Source of the DNA: a virus
Virus record (IMG/VR): IMGVR_UViG_3300051212_001269
Coordinates: 1-22,714 of that record
Direction: 5' to 3' (one strand)
DNA: 22,714 nucleotides
The position numbers and the translations under genes were made by a program. Below are positions 10,413 to 17,038 of the stretch, piece after piece. The notes beneath the pieces were generated by a model, which was given only the letters and a program-made list of their open reading frames with translations, was not told where the DNA came from and ran no database searches. Every line of letters starts with the position of its first letter. Positions within the stretch are counted from its first letter, which is position 1.

Positions 10413-10619
10413 ATGGAACTCAATATGGGAACTATAGCAACTTCAATTATTGGTGCTGCAATCATTGGAGGTTTCACCAGTTTTTGGGGACTGCAACAAA
10501 AAACTATGGTACAAGAACAAAAAATCTTGCAGATGGAAAAGACTCTGCAAGAAATAAAACAAGATTCCCAAAAACAAGAAGACTTAATGATTCAAATTTT
10601 AAGAGAGGTTAAGAAATAA
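10413..10619 (+). CDS. Membrane protein with coiled coil, 68 aa (holin- or spanin-like candidate)
   Basis: A single N-terminal membrane helix (about residues 6-25, GTIATSIIGAAIIGGFTSFW) is followed by a charged coiled coil (MVQEQKILQMEKTLQEIKQD to EVKK). This layout occurs in small phage lysis proteins and in XhlA-like membrane proteins, and the gene stands between cell-wall hydrolases, so a lysis accessory is plausible but unproven. Start uncertain: ATG 10413 or ATG 10425 (MGTIAT). It ends two bases before the convergent lysozyme gene. Confidence 0.72.
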   Translation: MELNMGTIATSIIGAAIIGGFTSFWGLQQKTMVQEQKILQMEKTLQEIKQDSQKQEDLMIQILREVKK

Positions 10620-10621
10620 CT

Positions 10622-11116
10622 TCAGGAAGACCAAAGTTTACCTTCTGCAACTCTTCTCCTCTTCAATCCCACTTCTACACTTGTTCCTGGATTATGGTAA
10701 AGATATAAAGCATCAGGAACTTTGGACCATTCCTTATTCCTAAGAACTCGGGTTATGGTATTAAAATTGGCAGACCCGTAGAAACGAGCACCAAGATTAT
10801 AAGCAAAAGATAGCAGAGCTCCTTGTTGATTTTCATTCATCTCACTCCAGTAGGGAATACTTTGAAGTGATGGAAGAAATCTATGTCTCAAATCAAACTC
10901 TAAGAGAGTATCAGCATATTTTTGAGTGATGACTCTTCCAAGTTTAAAGAAATTTCCATCAAAATCTCTAGTACTTCCCCATCCAATTGTAATCGGAAGT
11001 CCACCAGTTAGTGGGTCTGGATAAGCATTCAAATGACATCCTTCAAATTCTTTTATAAGTTCTACTCCTTTTACAGATACATCACTTTTGGTTGAACTGG
11101 GAGTAGAACTTTCTAC
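10622..11116 (-). CDS. GH24 lysozyme domain, probably made as a -1 frameshift fusion
   Basis: The frame encodes a T4-lysozyme-like (GH24) muramidase: VKGVELIKEFEGCHLNAYPD, then LTGGLPITIGWGST, with the catalytic Glu in EFEG and the Asp/Thr of the beta region, later MNENQQGALLSFAYNLGARF. No ATG, GTG or TTG precedes the catalytic Glu; the only canonical start in frame, TTG at 11030-11032, would delete it. The frame opens exactly at the A AAA AAG slippery site at the end of the upstream C39-like gene, one base back from its frame. A -1 shift gives 164 residues after ...DAKK, for a fusion of about 393 aa. An AGGAG followed by ATA is the weaker alternative start. Confidence 0.75.
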   Translation of the reverse strand, partial: VESSTPSSTKSDVSVKGVELIKEFEGCHLNAYPDPLTGGLPITIGWGSTRDFDGNFFKLGRVITQKYADTLLEFDLRHRFLPSLQSIPYWSEMNENQQGALLSFAYNLGARFYGSANFNTITRVLRNKEWSKVPDALYLYHNPGTSVEVGLKRRRVAEGKLWSS

Positions 11117-11122
11117 TTTTTT
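11057..11122 (-). promoter_or_regulatory. Programmed -1 frameshift cassette
   Basis: On the minus strand: slippery heptamer A AAA AAG (11116-11122), immediate TAG stop (11113-11115), then a perfect 12-bp stem AAGTTCTACTCC/GGAGTAGAACTT (11100-11111 and 11057-11068) with a 31-base loop. A GGGGAAG about 12 bases before the heptamer could act as an internal Shine-Dalgarno stimulator. These are the three elements of the E. coli dnaX frameshift signal. The -1 frame is the lysozyme frame. Confidence 0.7.
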
Positions 11123-11802
11123 GCATCAAAAATTCTTCCCCAACCAGTCTTATCCTTTCCTCTTTCTAACCAACGATAAGTCAAATCTGACTTCTTATAT
11201 ACTGCACCCTTGCCATTTGTTACAGGTCCAGTATAACCATCGTTCAGAGAACCATAAGGATCATTGACAACATAATCTTCACCCCTCTTACCAATAACTA
11301 CAACCATGTGCCCACCAGTAGGTGCAGATAAAGTACCCCTATGATAAATACCAATAACAACAGGCCTCCCAGCGGATAACTCACGATCAAGATCAGCAAA
11401 CCCAAGATTGTAACTAAATCGTGACTTAATACCATAATTCTCCAGAACTTTTGTCTGGACGGTGTGATCAGTTGAATCACCGATCGCAAATACTTTTTGA
11501 ACATAGGCATCATCGCCCTTTGCTCCTTGAAGAGTACCTGGTTTAAAATACTCTAAACACATTGCACAAGCAGATGAATTACATGTTCTTTGTGCATCTC
11601 TGTAATTATCTGTCTGTGGATAATAAGGAACAGGCAAAACTCCAGGAACAGTTGGTTTTGTTCTATAAATTTTTACCCAATTAGAACTATCATCAAGTAG
11701 AGGAGAATCCTTAAGATCTACTTCCAGTTGTTCAACTGCAGCAACATGTTTAGGATTCTTTGGATCATAATATTGAAAAAAGTTATGAAGATCAATTTTC
11801 AT
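11113..11802 (-). CDS. C39-like cysteine peptidase (cell-wall hydrolase candidate)
   Basis: 229 aa in the zero frame. VPYYPQTDNYRDAQRTCNSS starts the peptidase_C39_2-like fold, with Gln63 and Cys74 as the likely oxyanion and nucleophile positions. TGGHMVVVIGKRGEDYVVND supplies the catalytic His, then Asp (VNDPYG). In phages this fold occurs in endolysins that cut peptidoglycan peptides. The first 50 residues are a separate helical segment. The gene ends in GCA AAA AAG TAG, a -1 slippery stop leading into the lysozyme frame, so the full product may be a two-domain enzyme cutting both peptide and glycan bonds. A late-like AATAAATA lies upstream. Confidence 0.82.
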   Translation of the reverse strand: MKIDLHNFFQYYDPKNPKHVAAVEQLEVDLKDSPLLDDSSNWVKIYRTKPTVPGVLPVPYYPQTDNYRDAQRTCNSSACAMCLEYFKPGTLQGAKGDDAYVQKVFAIGDSTDHTVQTKVLENYGIKSRFSYNLGFADLDRELSAGRPVVIGIYHRGTLSAPTGGHMVVVIGKRGEDYVVNDPYGSLNDGYTGPVTNGKGAVYKKSDLTYRWLERGKDKTGWGRIFDAKK

Positions 11803-11838
11803 ATTTATTATCCTTATACATTTAACTTGAAATATTTA

Positions 11839-12063
11839 TTATTCTTCACCAATATATTCCAATGAAAATACATCATGCTCTGGAATATCCGGATTCAACC
11901 ATTCACTAAATTCAGATTGAATCGCATGAGCATTTTCAATATTTTTTTGTTCACACAGAAAATGCATCCTGTCAACTGCCCAATCATGAGAATCACGAAG
12001 AGTCTTTTCAAGTGTAGTCATAGTATTTAAAAAATCATCATCCTTGTCAAGTCTACCACTCAT
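11839..12063 (-). CDS. Hypothetical acidic protein, 74 aa
   Basis: I place the start at ATG 12061-12063 (MSGRLDKDDDFLNTMTTLEK), which has GGAG three bases before it. The longer open frame reaches 12234, but its first third lies antisense to the GIY-YIG gene at 12106-12531 and looks like its shadow. The protein is helical and acidic (SEFSEWLNPDIPEHDVFSLE), soluble, no family known. A possible promoter at 12559-12587 could reach it only through antisense RNA across the GIY-YIG gene. Confidence 0.62.
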   Translation of the reverse strand: MSGRLDKDDDFLNTMTTLEKTLRDSHDWAVDRMHFLCEQKNIENAHAIQSEFSEWLNPDIPEHDVFSLEYIGEE

Positions 12064-12105
12064 TGACTCCAAACGCAAATCTAAATAGTCAAATAAAGAA
12101 TTCTT

Positions 12106-12531
12106 ATGGATTGGCAATATAATGGATCGGTCTTTACCGATGTTCCCAAAGGAATGGAAGGGTTTGTTTACATAATTACGAATCTTACGAATAATAAAAA
12201 GTATATTGGTAAAAAACATTTCTGGACAAGACAAAAAAATAAAAAAACAGGACGAAGAAAGACAGAAGAATCTGATTGGAAAAATTACTTCGGTTCTTGT
12301 GATGAACTTAATGAAGATGTAAAAAAATTAGGTAAGGAACATTTTCTTCGTGAAATTCTTTACCTATGTCCTCATAAGAAATCTATGAGTTATTATGAAA
12401 CTTATGAACAATTCAATCGTAATGTCTTAATGAGTGAAGAATATTACAACACAAATATTGGTGGAACCTTTTATATGAGCGAATCTGAAAGAATTTATGG
12501 TGTGGTTCTTAAGTCTTCTAAGATTAGCTAA
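12106..12531 (+). CDS. GIY-YIG endonuclease-like protein, 141 aa
   Basis: The GIY-YIG module reads GFVYIITNLTNNKKYIGKKH (GIY as FVYI, YIG intact), then a basic stretch (WTRQKNKKTGRRKTEESD). YFGSCDELNEDVKKLGKEHF and the EILYLCPHKKSMSYYETYEQ glutamate follow. It is one of few plus-strand genes, overlapping nothing on its own strand and lying between minus-strand genes. It probably came in as a mobile homing endonuclease. The first 16 residues before MEGFVY may be additional N-terminus; MEGFVY is an alternative start at 12154. Confidence 0.86.
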   Translation: MDWQYNGSVFTDVPKGMEGFVYIITNLTNNKKYIGKKHFWTRQKNKKTGRRKTEESDWKNYFGSCDELNEDVKKLGKEHFLREILYLCPHKKSMSYYETYEQFNRNVLMSEEYYNTNIGGTFYMSESERIYGVVLKSSKIS

Positions 12532-12558
12532 AGCCTCATCTTCAACCGGGACAAAGGT

Positions 12559-12593
12559 AGTCTAGACAAAAAAAGGGGACTTGTCAAGCCCCC
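12559..12593 (-). terminator. Terminator with an overlapping promoter
   Basis: Minus strand GGGGGCTT-GAC-AAGTCCCC (12575-12593) followed by seven T (12568-12574) ends the 493-aa gene. TTGACA (12582-12587) forms the loop region and is followed after 17 bases by TAGACT (12559-12564), a possible promoter. Confidence 0.82.
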
Positions 12594-12614
12594 TTCGAAG
12601 ATGTTATAATAAGA

Positions 12615-14096
12615 TTAATTCTGAGTTACATAATACTCAACCATATCATCCCAAGTATATTGTGAAAGATCATAACCTTCGTCTACAAGATTATTCACCC
12701 ACTCTTGAATTTCTTCAGCAAGTAAATAGTCATTATACTGCTCAACAATTGTGCAAATTGCATTTTCATCCATTTCTAACATGATGTAATTTGCTTCTTC
12801 TAAGGTATCTGCGTGACCCTCAGACAGTAAGTAATTTAAAACAATATCATAAGGTTCATACGATTCTTTTGCAGTTACAGGGGTTTTATTTTGCTGTTCC
12901 AATTTTTTCTGTTGTCTTTCTTGTTCTGCCTTTAAAGCATCTTCTACTGCTTTAGTATCAATTTTTCCTGGACCTTCAGGTCCTCCCATTAAAGCACCTT
13001 GTCTCTGCTTAGATGTATTTTGCATCTTACGGAGTTCTTCAGCACTCTTTTCCATTTCACTTTCACCAGTACCTTTCTGAGAACCATCTGGTTTTAGATT
13101 TTTAGCAAGTTCTGGGAAATTTTTTGCCCACTGTTCTTTTCCTAATTTTTCTGCCTCTTTAGTCTTCCCTTTTTTAATTAATTCTCTATATTGTGCATTT
13201 CCCTGTGTTGGTTTTGGTTTTGCTGGTGTTCCGGGAGTTCTTGTACCTGCTCCTCCAGCACCGCCAGATCCAGAAGGTGCTGCAGGTGGTTTCGGCGCTA
13301 CAGGTGCTTCTGCTGGTCTTGATGTTTCGGTTGGTTTTGATCCAGAACCTGCTCCTGCAAGTTTTGCTCCCATATATCCACCAATACCTCCAGCAAGACC
13401 AGCAGCACCTAATCCAGCAGCACCTAATGCTATTTTCTTTGCAGTAGGACTTGTTAATGCTGCTTTTGCACCTTTAGCAATATCTTTTACTTTTTGAGTT
13501 GCTTGACTTAGTTTTGCCTTTGAAAGTAATTCTGCAGACTGCTTACCAGTCATTGGTTTTCCACCATCAATTGGTGATTTTGTTGGACTATATCCACCAA
13601 CATTTCCTTTTCTCGCTTCCCTTTGAGCAAGATTTTGTATTCTTCTTCTTGCTACTTCAGGTCTTTTGGAATTTTGAATTATATTTGCAACTTTTTTTCT
13701 TGCAGGTTTTGATGCTATTCTTCCCGCAAGTTTAATGGCACCACCTAACAATTTATCTGCCAAACCCTCATCAATTGCAACATCAAAAAGTTCTAATTGT
13801 TCTTGAATATAATCTTCAGAAACTACATTTTCGGTAAGAATACTTTCATCAAAACTCAAATACTTTTCAATAATTGTTTCTTCCGAAGAATCTGCAAGAA
13901 ATCCAATGATACCTTCAGCACTATACCCTTCATAAACCATTGAAGTTGAAATAGTAGAAAGAATATCCTCTACTATTTCTGCTGCTTCCGCATCATAATA
14001 TTGAGAATCTTCATTCAAAAAATCTTCCTGTTGGATATTGATTTCTTCATACAAATACCCAACAGAATTAATGAAGTCTTGCGAAATTCTAGACAT
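12615..14096 (-). CDS. Ala/Gly/Pro-rich virion-type protein with C-terminal helical motifs, 493 aa
   Basis: The N-terminus is acidic (MSRISQDFINSVGYLYEEIN to about residue 115). A basic region follows (ARKKVANIIQNSKRPEVARR), then a glycine-zipper stretch (about 220-250, ALGAAGLGAAGLAGGIGGYM), a Pro/Gly linker, a charged helical part and two short motifs at the C-terminus: motif A (YDIVLNYLLSEGHADTLEEA) and motif B (WVNNLVDEGYDLSQYTWDDM). Both motifs recur in the 359-aa protein at 15763, in another order. It has a TATAAATA late promoter and its own terminator, as expected of a structural or internal head protein. Exact role not recognised. Confidence 0.72.
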   Translation of the reverse strand: MSRISQDFINSVGYLYEEINIQQEDFLNEDSQYYDAEAAEIVEDILSTISTSMVYEGYSAEGIIGFLADSSEETIIEKYLSFDESILTENVVSEDYIQEQLELFDVAIDEGLADKLLGGAIKLAGRIASKPARKKVANIIQNSKRPEVARRRIQNLAQREARKGNVGGYSPTKSPIDGGKPMTGKQSAELLSKAKLSQATQKVKDIAKGAKAALTSPTAKKIALGAAGLGAAGLAGGIGGYMGAKLAGAGSGSKPTETSRPAEAPVAPKPPAAPSGSGGAGGAGTRTPGTPAKPKPTQGNAQYRELIKKGKTKEAEKLGKEQWAKNFPELAKNLKPDGSQKGTGESEMEKSAEELRKMQNTSKQRQGALMGGPEGPGKIDTKAVEDALKAEQERQQKKLEQQNKTPVTAKESYEPYDIVLNYLLSEGHADTLEEANYIMLEMDENAICTIVEQYNDYLLAEEIQEWVNNLVDEGYDLSQYTWDDMVEYYVTQN

Positions 14097-14107
14097 GGTT
14101 ATGAATT

Positions 14108-14134
14108 AAATACCTTTATATAAAGGTATTTATA
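14108..14134 (-). promoter_or_regulatory. Late promoter with a 24-base palindrome
   Basis: TATAAATA (14127-14134, minus) overlaps a perfect palindrome, AAATACCTTTAT and its complement (14108-14131), between two structural-type genes. It may end the upstream transcript as an AT-rich hairpin and start the next one. Confidence 0.7.
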
Positions 14135-14138
14135 AAAA

Positions 14139-15683
14139 TCACTTACCAGGAAGTGCCTTTACCCCAAGTTTTTTATTGCGAGCAGCATCATTTTGTCTTG
14201 CTTTTTGAAGTGCTTGCTGTGCTTTTGCAGCATCATGCTTCTTGTATGCACCTGCAAACATAGTTCTTCCAATTCTTTCTAATGGATTAGAAGAAGTTTT
14301 AGCAAGAGATTGAGCACTTGGCCCTGCCTTATAAACTGCTTTACCATCCTTAAACGCAAGATGTCCTGCTGTTGATTGCCCACCTCTTTGAACTACACCA
14401 GTTTTAGCAAGTTGAACAGTTTTTCTTTGTGATCCAGAACCAGTTGACATAAATGCAGGACCACCTGGTTTTTTCTGACTAAATGATGTTTGTCCACCAA
14501 TACCTTTAATAGCAGTTCCTGCTTGCTTTTGACGATTTGCTGTTGCCATTGCTTTTCTTTCAACCGCATTAGCACCAGCAGCAACATCAAATGCCTTAGA
14601 TGCTGCAATTGATCCTGCTGTTGCGCCACCAATTGATCCAACTGGACCAGCAATGCTACCAGCAGCACCACCTAAAGCGCCGCCAGCAGCGACTGTAGCA
14701 CCTTTGGCAAGTGATCTCAACAAACCAGAACCCTTCGCTCTTTCATCAGCAACATCAAGTGCTGCTGCTGCAGGTCCAAGAAGTTTTCCACCGATTCTTC
14801 CAGCTCGTTTAAGTCCTGATGGAATTTTAATTTTTGGTCCAGTAGGTGGTTTTCCTCCAGTTTGTCCAACCGCAGGAAGTGCTGGTGGTTTTCCTCCAGA
14901 ACCTCCAGAAGATGTTCTGGGTGTAGACGCTTTATCATATGCACCTCTCATCATAGCTTCTGGGGGTGCCTGTGGATTAGTTCCACGAGTTGCTAATTTG
15001 CCGGCAAGTTGCTTGGCATCGTATGCTGCTGCTCTTGCTTCTTTTGCTGCTGCTCTGTTTCTTCGCTCAGCTGCTTCAAGTTCTGGAGTAAATTCTCGCC
15101 TACCACGACTACTAGTTGATCCTGAAGCAGGTAAAGCAAGTCTTGAAGGAGTTCCAGAAAGTGTTCTGTTTCCATAAGGAACTCTACTTGAAGGTGGTTC
15201 TGGAGTTCCATATTTTTTTGGCGGGTTTCCAGGAAACTGTTGCCAAGCATCAGCAGCAGCTCCTGACGGTTTTCTTGCAGGACTTGCTACTGTAGTTGTT
15301 TTTCCTTGAGGACTTACTTCTGGTTGAGTTGTTTGAGATGCAATTTTATTAGTTTGCGAAACTTCTGGTGCTGCATTTGCCGATGCTCTTGCTCTTGCAC
15401 TTCTAATTGCAGGAGCTCCTGCAGATCCTCGCAATGGTTGTCTCTGTCTCCCTAAAGCAGAAGGACCACCTAATCTTTGCTTGCTTCTGTTTGGTAGACT
15501 ATTATATGTATCTCTATCTAATCTATCATCCAATCTTTTTAATGGATCATTATTACCTAAAGCAACTGATCCTGCAAGAGGGGTAGTTGCAGCTGCTAAT
15601 GCTGCTGCAGCTTCAAGATCTCTTTTCTTTTTTTCATCTTCATTCAAATATGACTCTTGCAAAAACTGACTAAAGGACTTCAT
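14139..15683 (-). CDS. Internal head protein candidate with a T4-like capsid-targeting N-terminus, 514 aa
   Basis: It begins MKSFSQFLQESYLNE, which follows the pattern of the T4 capsid-targeting sequence of internal proteins (MKTYQEFIAEA). In T4 that peptide directs proteins into the prohead and is cut by the gp21 protease. The remainder is Ala/Pro/Gly/Arg-rich and disordered, with a Gly-zipper hydrophobic patch around residues 325-370 (GGALGGAAGSIAGPVGSIGG) and a basic C-terminus (AQQALQKARQNDAARNKKLG). A late promoter lies upstream. It is probably packaged in the head and perhaps ejected with DNA; that is inference from the N-terminus and composition. Confidence 0.72.
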   Translation of the reverse strand: MKSFSQFLQESYLNEDEKKKRDLEAAAALAAATTPLAGSVALGNNDPLKRLDDRLDRDTYNSLPNRSKQRLGGPSALGRQRQPLRGSAGAPAIRSARARASANAAPEVSQTNKIASQTTQPEVSPQGKTTTVASPARKPSGAAADAWQQFPGNPPKKYGTPEPPSSRVPYGNRTLSGTPSRLALPASGSTSSRGRREFTPELEAAERRNRAAAKEARAAAYDAKQLAGKLATRGTNPQAPPEAMMRGAYDKASTPRTSSGGSGGKPPALPAVGQTGGKPPTGPKIKIPSGLKRAGRIGGKLLGPAAAALDVADERAKGSGLLRSLAKGATVAAGGALGGAAGSIAGPVGSIGGATAGSIAASKAFDVAAGANAVERKAMATANRQKQAGTAIKGIGGQTSFSQKKPGGPAFMSTGSGSQRKTVQLAKTGVVQRGGQSTAGHLAFKDGKAVYKAGPSAQSLAKTSSNPLERIGRTMFAGAYKKHDAAKAQQALQKARQNDAARNKKLGVKALPGK

Positions 15684-15704
15684 CTTCTTTCTTACTTTTT
15701 TAGT

Positions 15705-15712
15705 TATTTATA
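15705..15712 (-). promoter_or_regulatory. Late promoter of the 514-aa gene
   Basis: TATAAATA on the minus strand, 22-29 bases before the ATG at 15683, directly after the terminator U-run of the preceding gene. Confidence 0.8.
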
Positions 15713-15738
15713 AAAAAAGAGGGTTGGTTAGACCCTCT
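15712..15738 (-). terminator. Terminator of the 359-aa gene
   Basis: Minus strand AGAGGGT-CTAACCA-ACCCTCT followed by a run of seven T. Classic rho-independent shape; the T-run merges into the next late promoter. Confidence 0.9.
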
Positions 15739-15762
15739 GATAAACTATTTAAAAAATAGTAT

Positions 15763-16842
15763 TCAGACTCCCTTCACACCAGGAAATCCATTAGGGTACG
15801 CTTTCATTTTATCTAAAGCATCTCTTGTACCTTTAAGATCTTTATCTCTGGTAGATCCTCTTCTCTGATCATCAACAACCCCAGCAGTTTTTACTCCAAG
15901 AGGAGTTAATCCTTCAACAATACTTTGTCTCCACTCATCACTCATATTTGCCATAATGACTGCTGCTGCTTCTTCAGTTTCAGCATAACCTTCGTCAATT
16001 AGATAACCTTTTACAATATCAAAAAGGTCCAAATCCATATTCAATCTGCGTTGTCTGATTTGTTGCTGAGTATTTGGTTTTGGTGCAGATGCTGCAGGCG
16101 CAGGTGCAGGAGTTGCAGGTCTAGTTGCAAGTGCTCCAGTACCAGTCAAGTTGCTTGCAGCAGTAGTGGTTGCTGCTCTAGTTGAAGCAACTTGACTAGG
16201 TGCTTGTCCAGTTTGATAACCAAAAGTTCTCTGCATCAGAGGGTTTGGTGTTCTTGTTGCAGGAGCAGTAGCAGTAGGAGCAGGTGCAGGTGCAGAAACG
16301 GGTCTTGCAGATGTTTGTGCTACAGGTCTTGCAGGTGCAGGAGCAGTAGGTCTTGTAGGTGCAGGTGCTGCAACTCTTGGACCAACTACAGGAGATCCTT
16401 GGATTTGTCTTGCTCTATCAAAAGCAGCGTCACGGGCACCAGCAAATCTTGATTGGTATGGTGCATTCGTAGGTTGTACTCTAAGTGCTCCCGGAGAAGA
16501 ACTAGTTTGATAGGAAGTTCTATCTCTTCCACTACCTCGCATACCTCCCATTCCACCTCCACCAGGTCTATAGGTTGATGCTGCTGTTGGTTTTGGAGAT
16601 GCTGGTGGAGCATTACGAGGTGCGGTCAGTTGTCCTGTAGTAGGTCTGACGATCTCATTCAAATACTCTTCATACATATCTTCCCAAGTATACTCACTCA
16701 GGTCATGACCCTCTTCTACAAGCGAATTTACCCATGCTTCAACTTCTTCCCAAACTTGCTCTTCTGTGAGTTCTTGTGGAGCATAAACCGCATTGTATGC
16801 TTCCATCATGTTAAGAGCATCAGTGCCAGTAATTCTAGACAT
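15763..16842 (-). CDS. Pro/Ala-rich virion-type protein with shared helical motifs, 359 aa
   Basis: Begins MSRITGTDALNMMEAYNAVY. Motif B lies near the N-terminus (residues about 29-65, EAWVNSLVEEGHDLSEYTWE) and motif A near the C-terminus (about 272-310, LFDIVKGYLIDEGYAETEEA, then IMANMSDEWRQSIVEG). Between them is a low-complexity Pro/Ala/Thr/Gly region with an Arg-rich part. The motifs match those at the C-terminus of the 493-aa protein. It has a late promoter and a terminator of its own. Likely a structural or head-associated protein; function unknown. Confidence 0.72.
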   Translation of the reverse strand: MSRITGTDALNMMEAYNAVYAPQELTEEQVWEEVEAWVNSLVEEGHDLSEYTWEDMYEEYLNEIVRPTTGQLTAPRNAPPASPKPTAASTYRPGGGGMGGMRGSGRDRTSYQTSSSPGALRVQPTNAPYQSRFAGARDAAFDRARQIQGSPVVGPRVAAPAPTRPTAPAPARPVAQTSARPVSAPAPAPTATAPATRTPNPLMQRTFGYQTGQAPSQVASTRAATTTAASNLTGTGALATRPATPAPAPAASAPKPNTQQQIRQRRLNMDLDLFDIVKGYLIDEGYAETEEAAAVIMANMSDEWRQSIVEGLTPLGVKTAGVVDDQRRGSTRDKDLKGTRDALDKMKAYPNGFPGVKGV

Positions 16843-16870
16843 TTTTTCTTTTATGATTTTTCTATAATTT

Positions 16871-16878
16871 TATTTATA
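16871..16878 (-). promoter_or_regulatory. Late promoter of the 359-aa gene
   Basis: TATAAATA, minus strand, 29-36 bases before the ATG at 16842, overlapping the terminator T-run of the nrdB unit. Confidence 0.8.
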
Positions 16879-16904
16879 AAAAAAGAGGGTCTTAACGACC
16901 CTCT
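16878..16904 (-). terminator. Terminator of the nrdAB unit
   Basis: Minus strand AGAGGGTC-GTTAA-GACCCTCT followed by a T-run. The stem begins inside the last codons of the 48-aa gene, whose TAA stop lies in the loop. Confidence 0.92.
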
Positions 16905-17038
16905 AACCATTCTTTCTTAAAATCGTAATCACCAAACAGAAACTCGTCAGATTCTGCTGCTTCTCGATATGCGTTCAGGATTTCCTGCTCACACCATTCA
17001 TCATAGTTGGAATCATCTTTGAGTATTTTGGGATTCAC
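16892..17038 (-). CDS. Small acidic protein coupled to nrdB, 48 aa
   Basis: A GTG start at 17036-17038 overlaps the TGA stop of nrdB (GTGA), indicating coupling. It reads (M)NPKILKDDSNYDEWCEQEI, then helical LNAYREAAESDEFLFGDYDF, and ends KKEWLEGR inside the terminator hairpin. Conserved reading frame, acidic composition and tight packing argue for a real gene. It may assist the reductase, but no family is recognised. Confidence 0.62.
   Translation of the reverse strand: MNPKILKDDSNYDEWCEQEILNAYREAAESDEFLFGDYDFKKEWLEGR

Noticed and set aside
10622-11032. Stand-alone lysozyme starting at the TTG codon 11030-11032
   Set aside because: That start would remove the catalytic Glu and the first helix; the frame is open upstream to the slippery site.
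12064-12234. Longer N-terminus for the 74-aa gene
   Set aside because: These codons lie antisense to the start of the GIY-YIG gene; a better start with GGAG exists at 12061-12063.
14653-15177. 174-codon plus-strand frame
   Set aside because: Ala/Pro-rich shadow of the Ala/Gly-rich 514-aa gene.
16060-16480. Repeated GCAGGTGCAGG-like units, CRISPR- or satellite-like at first sight
   Set aside because: They are Pro/Ala codon repeats within the 359-aa protein; no regular spacers.
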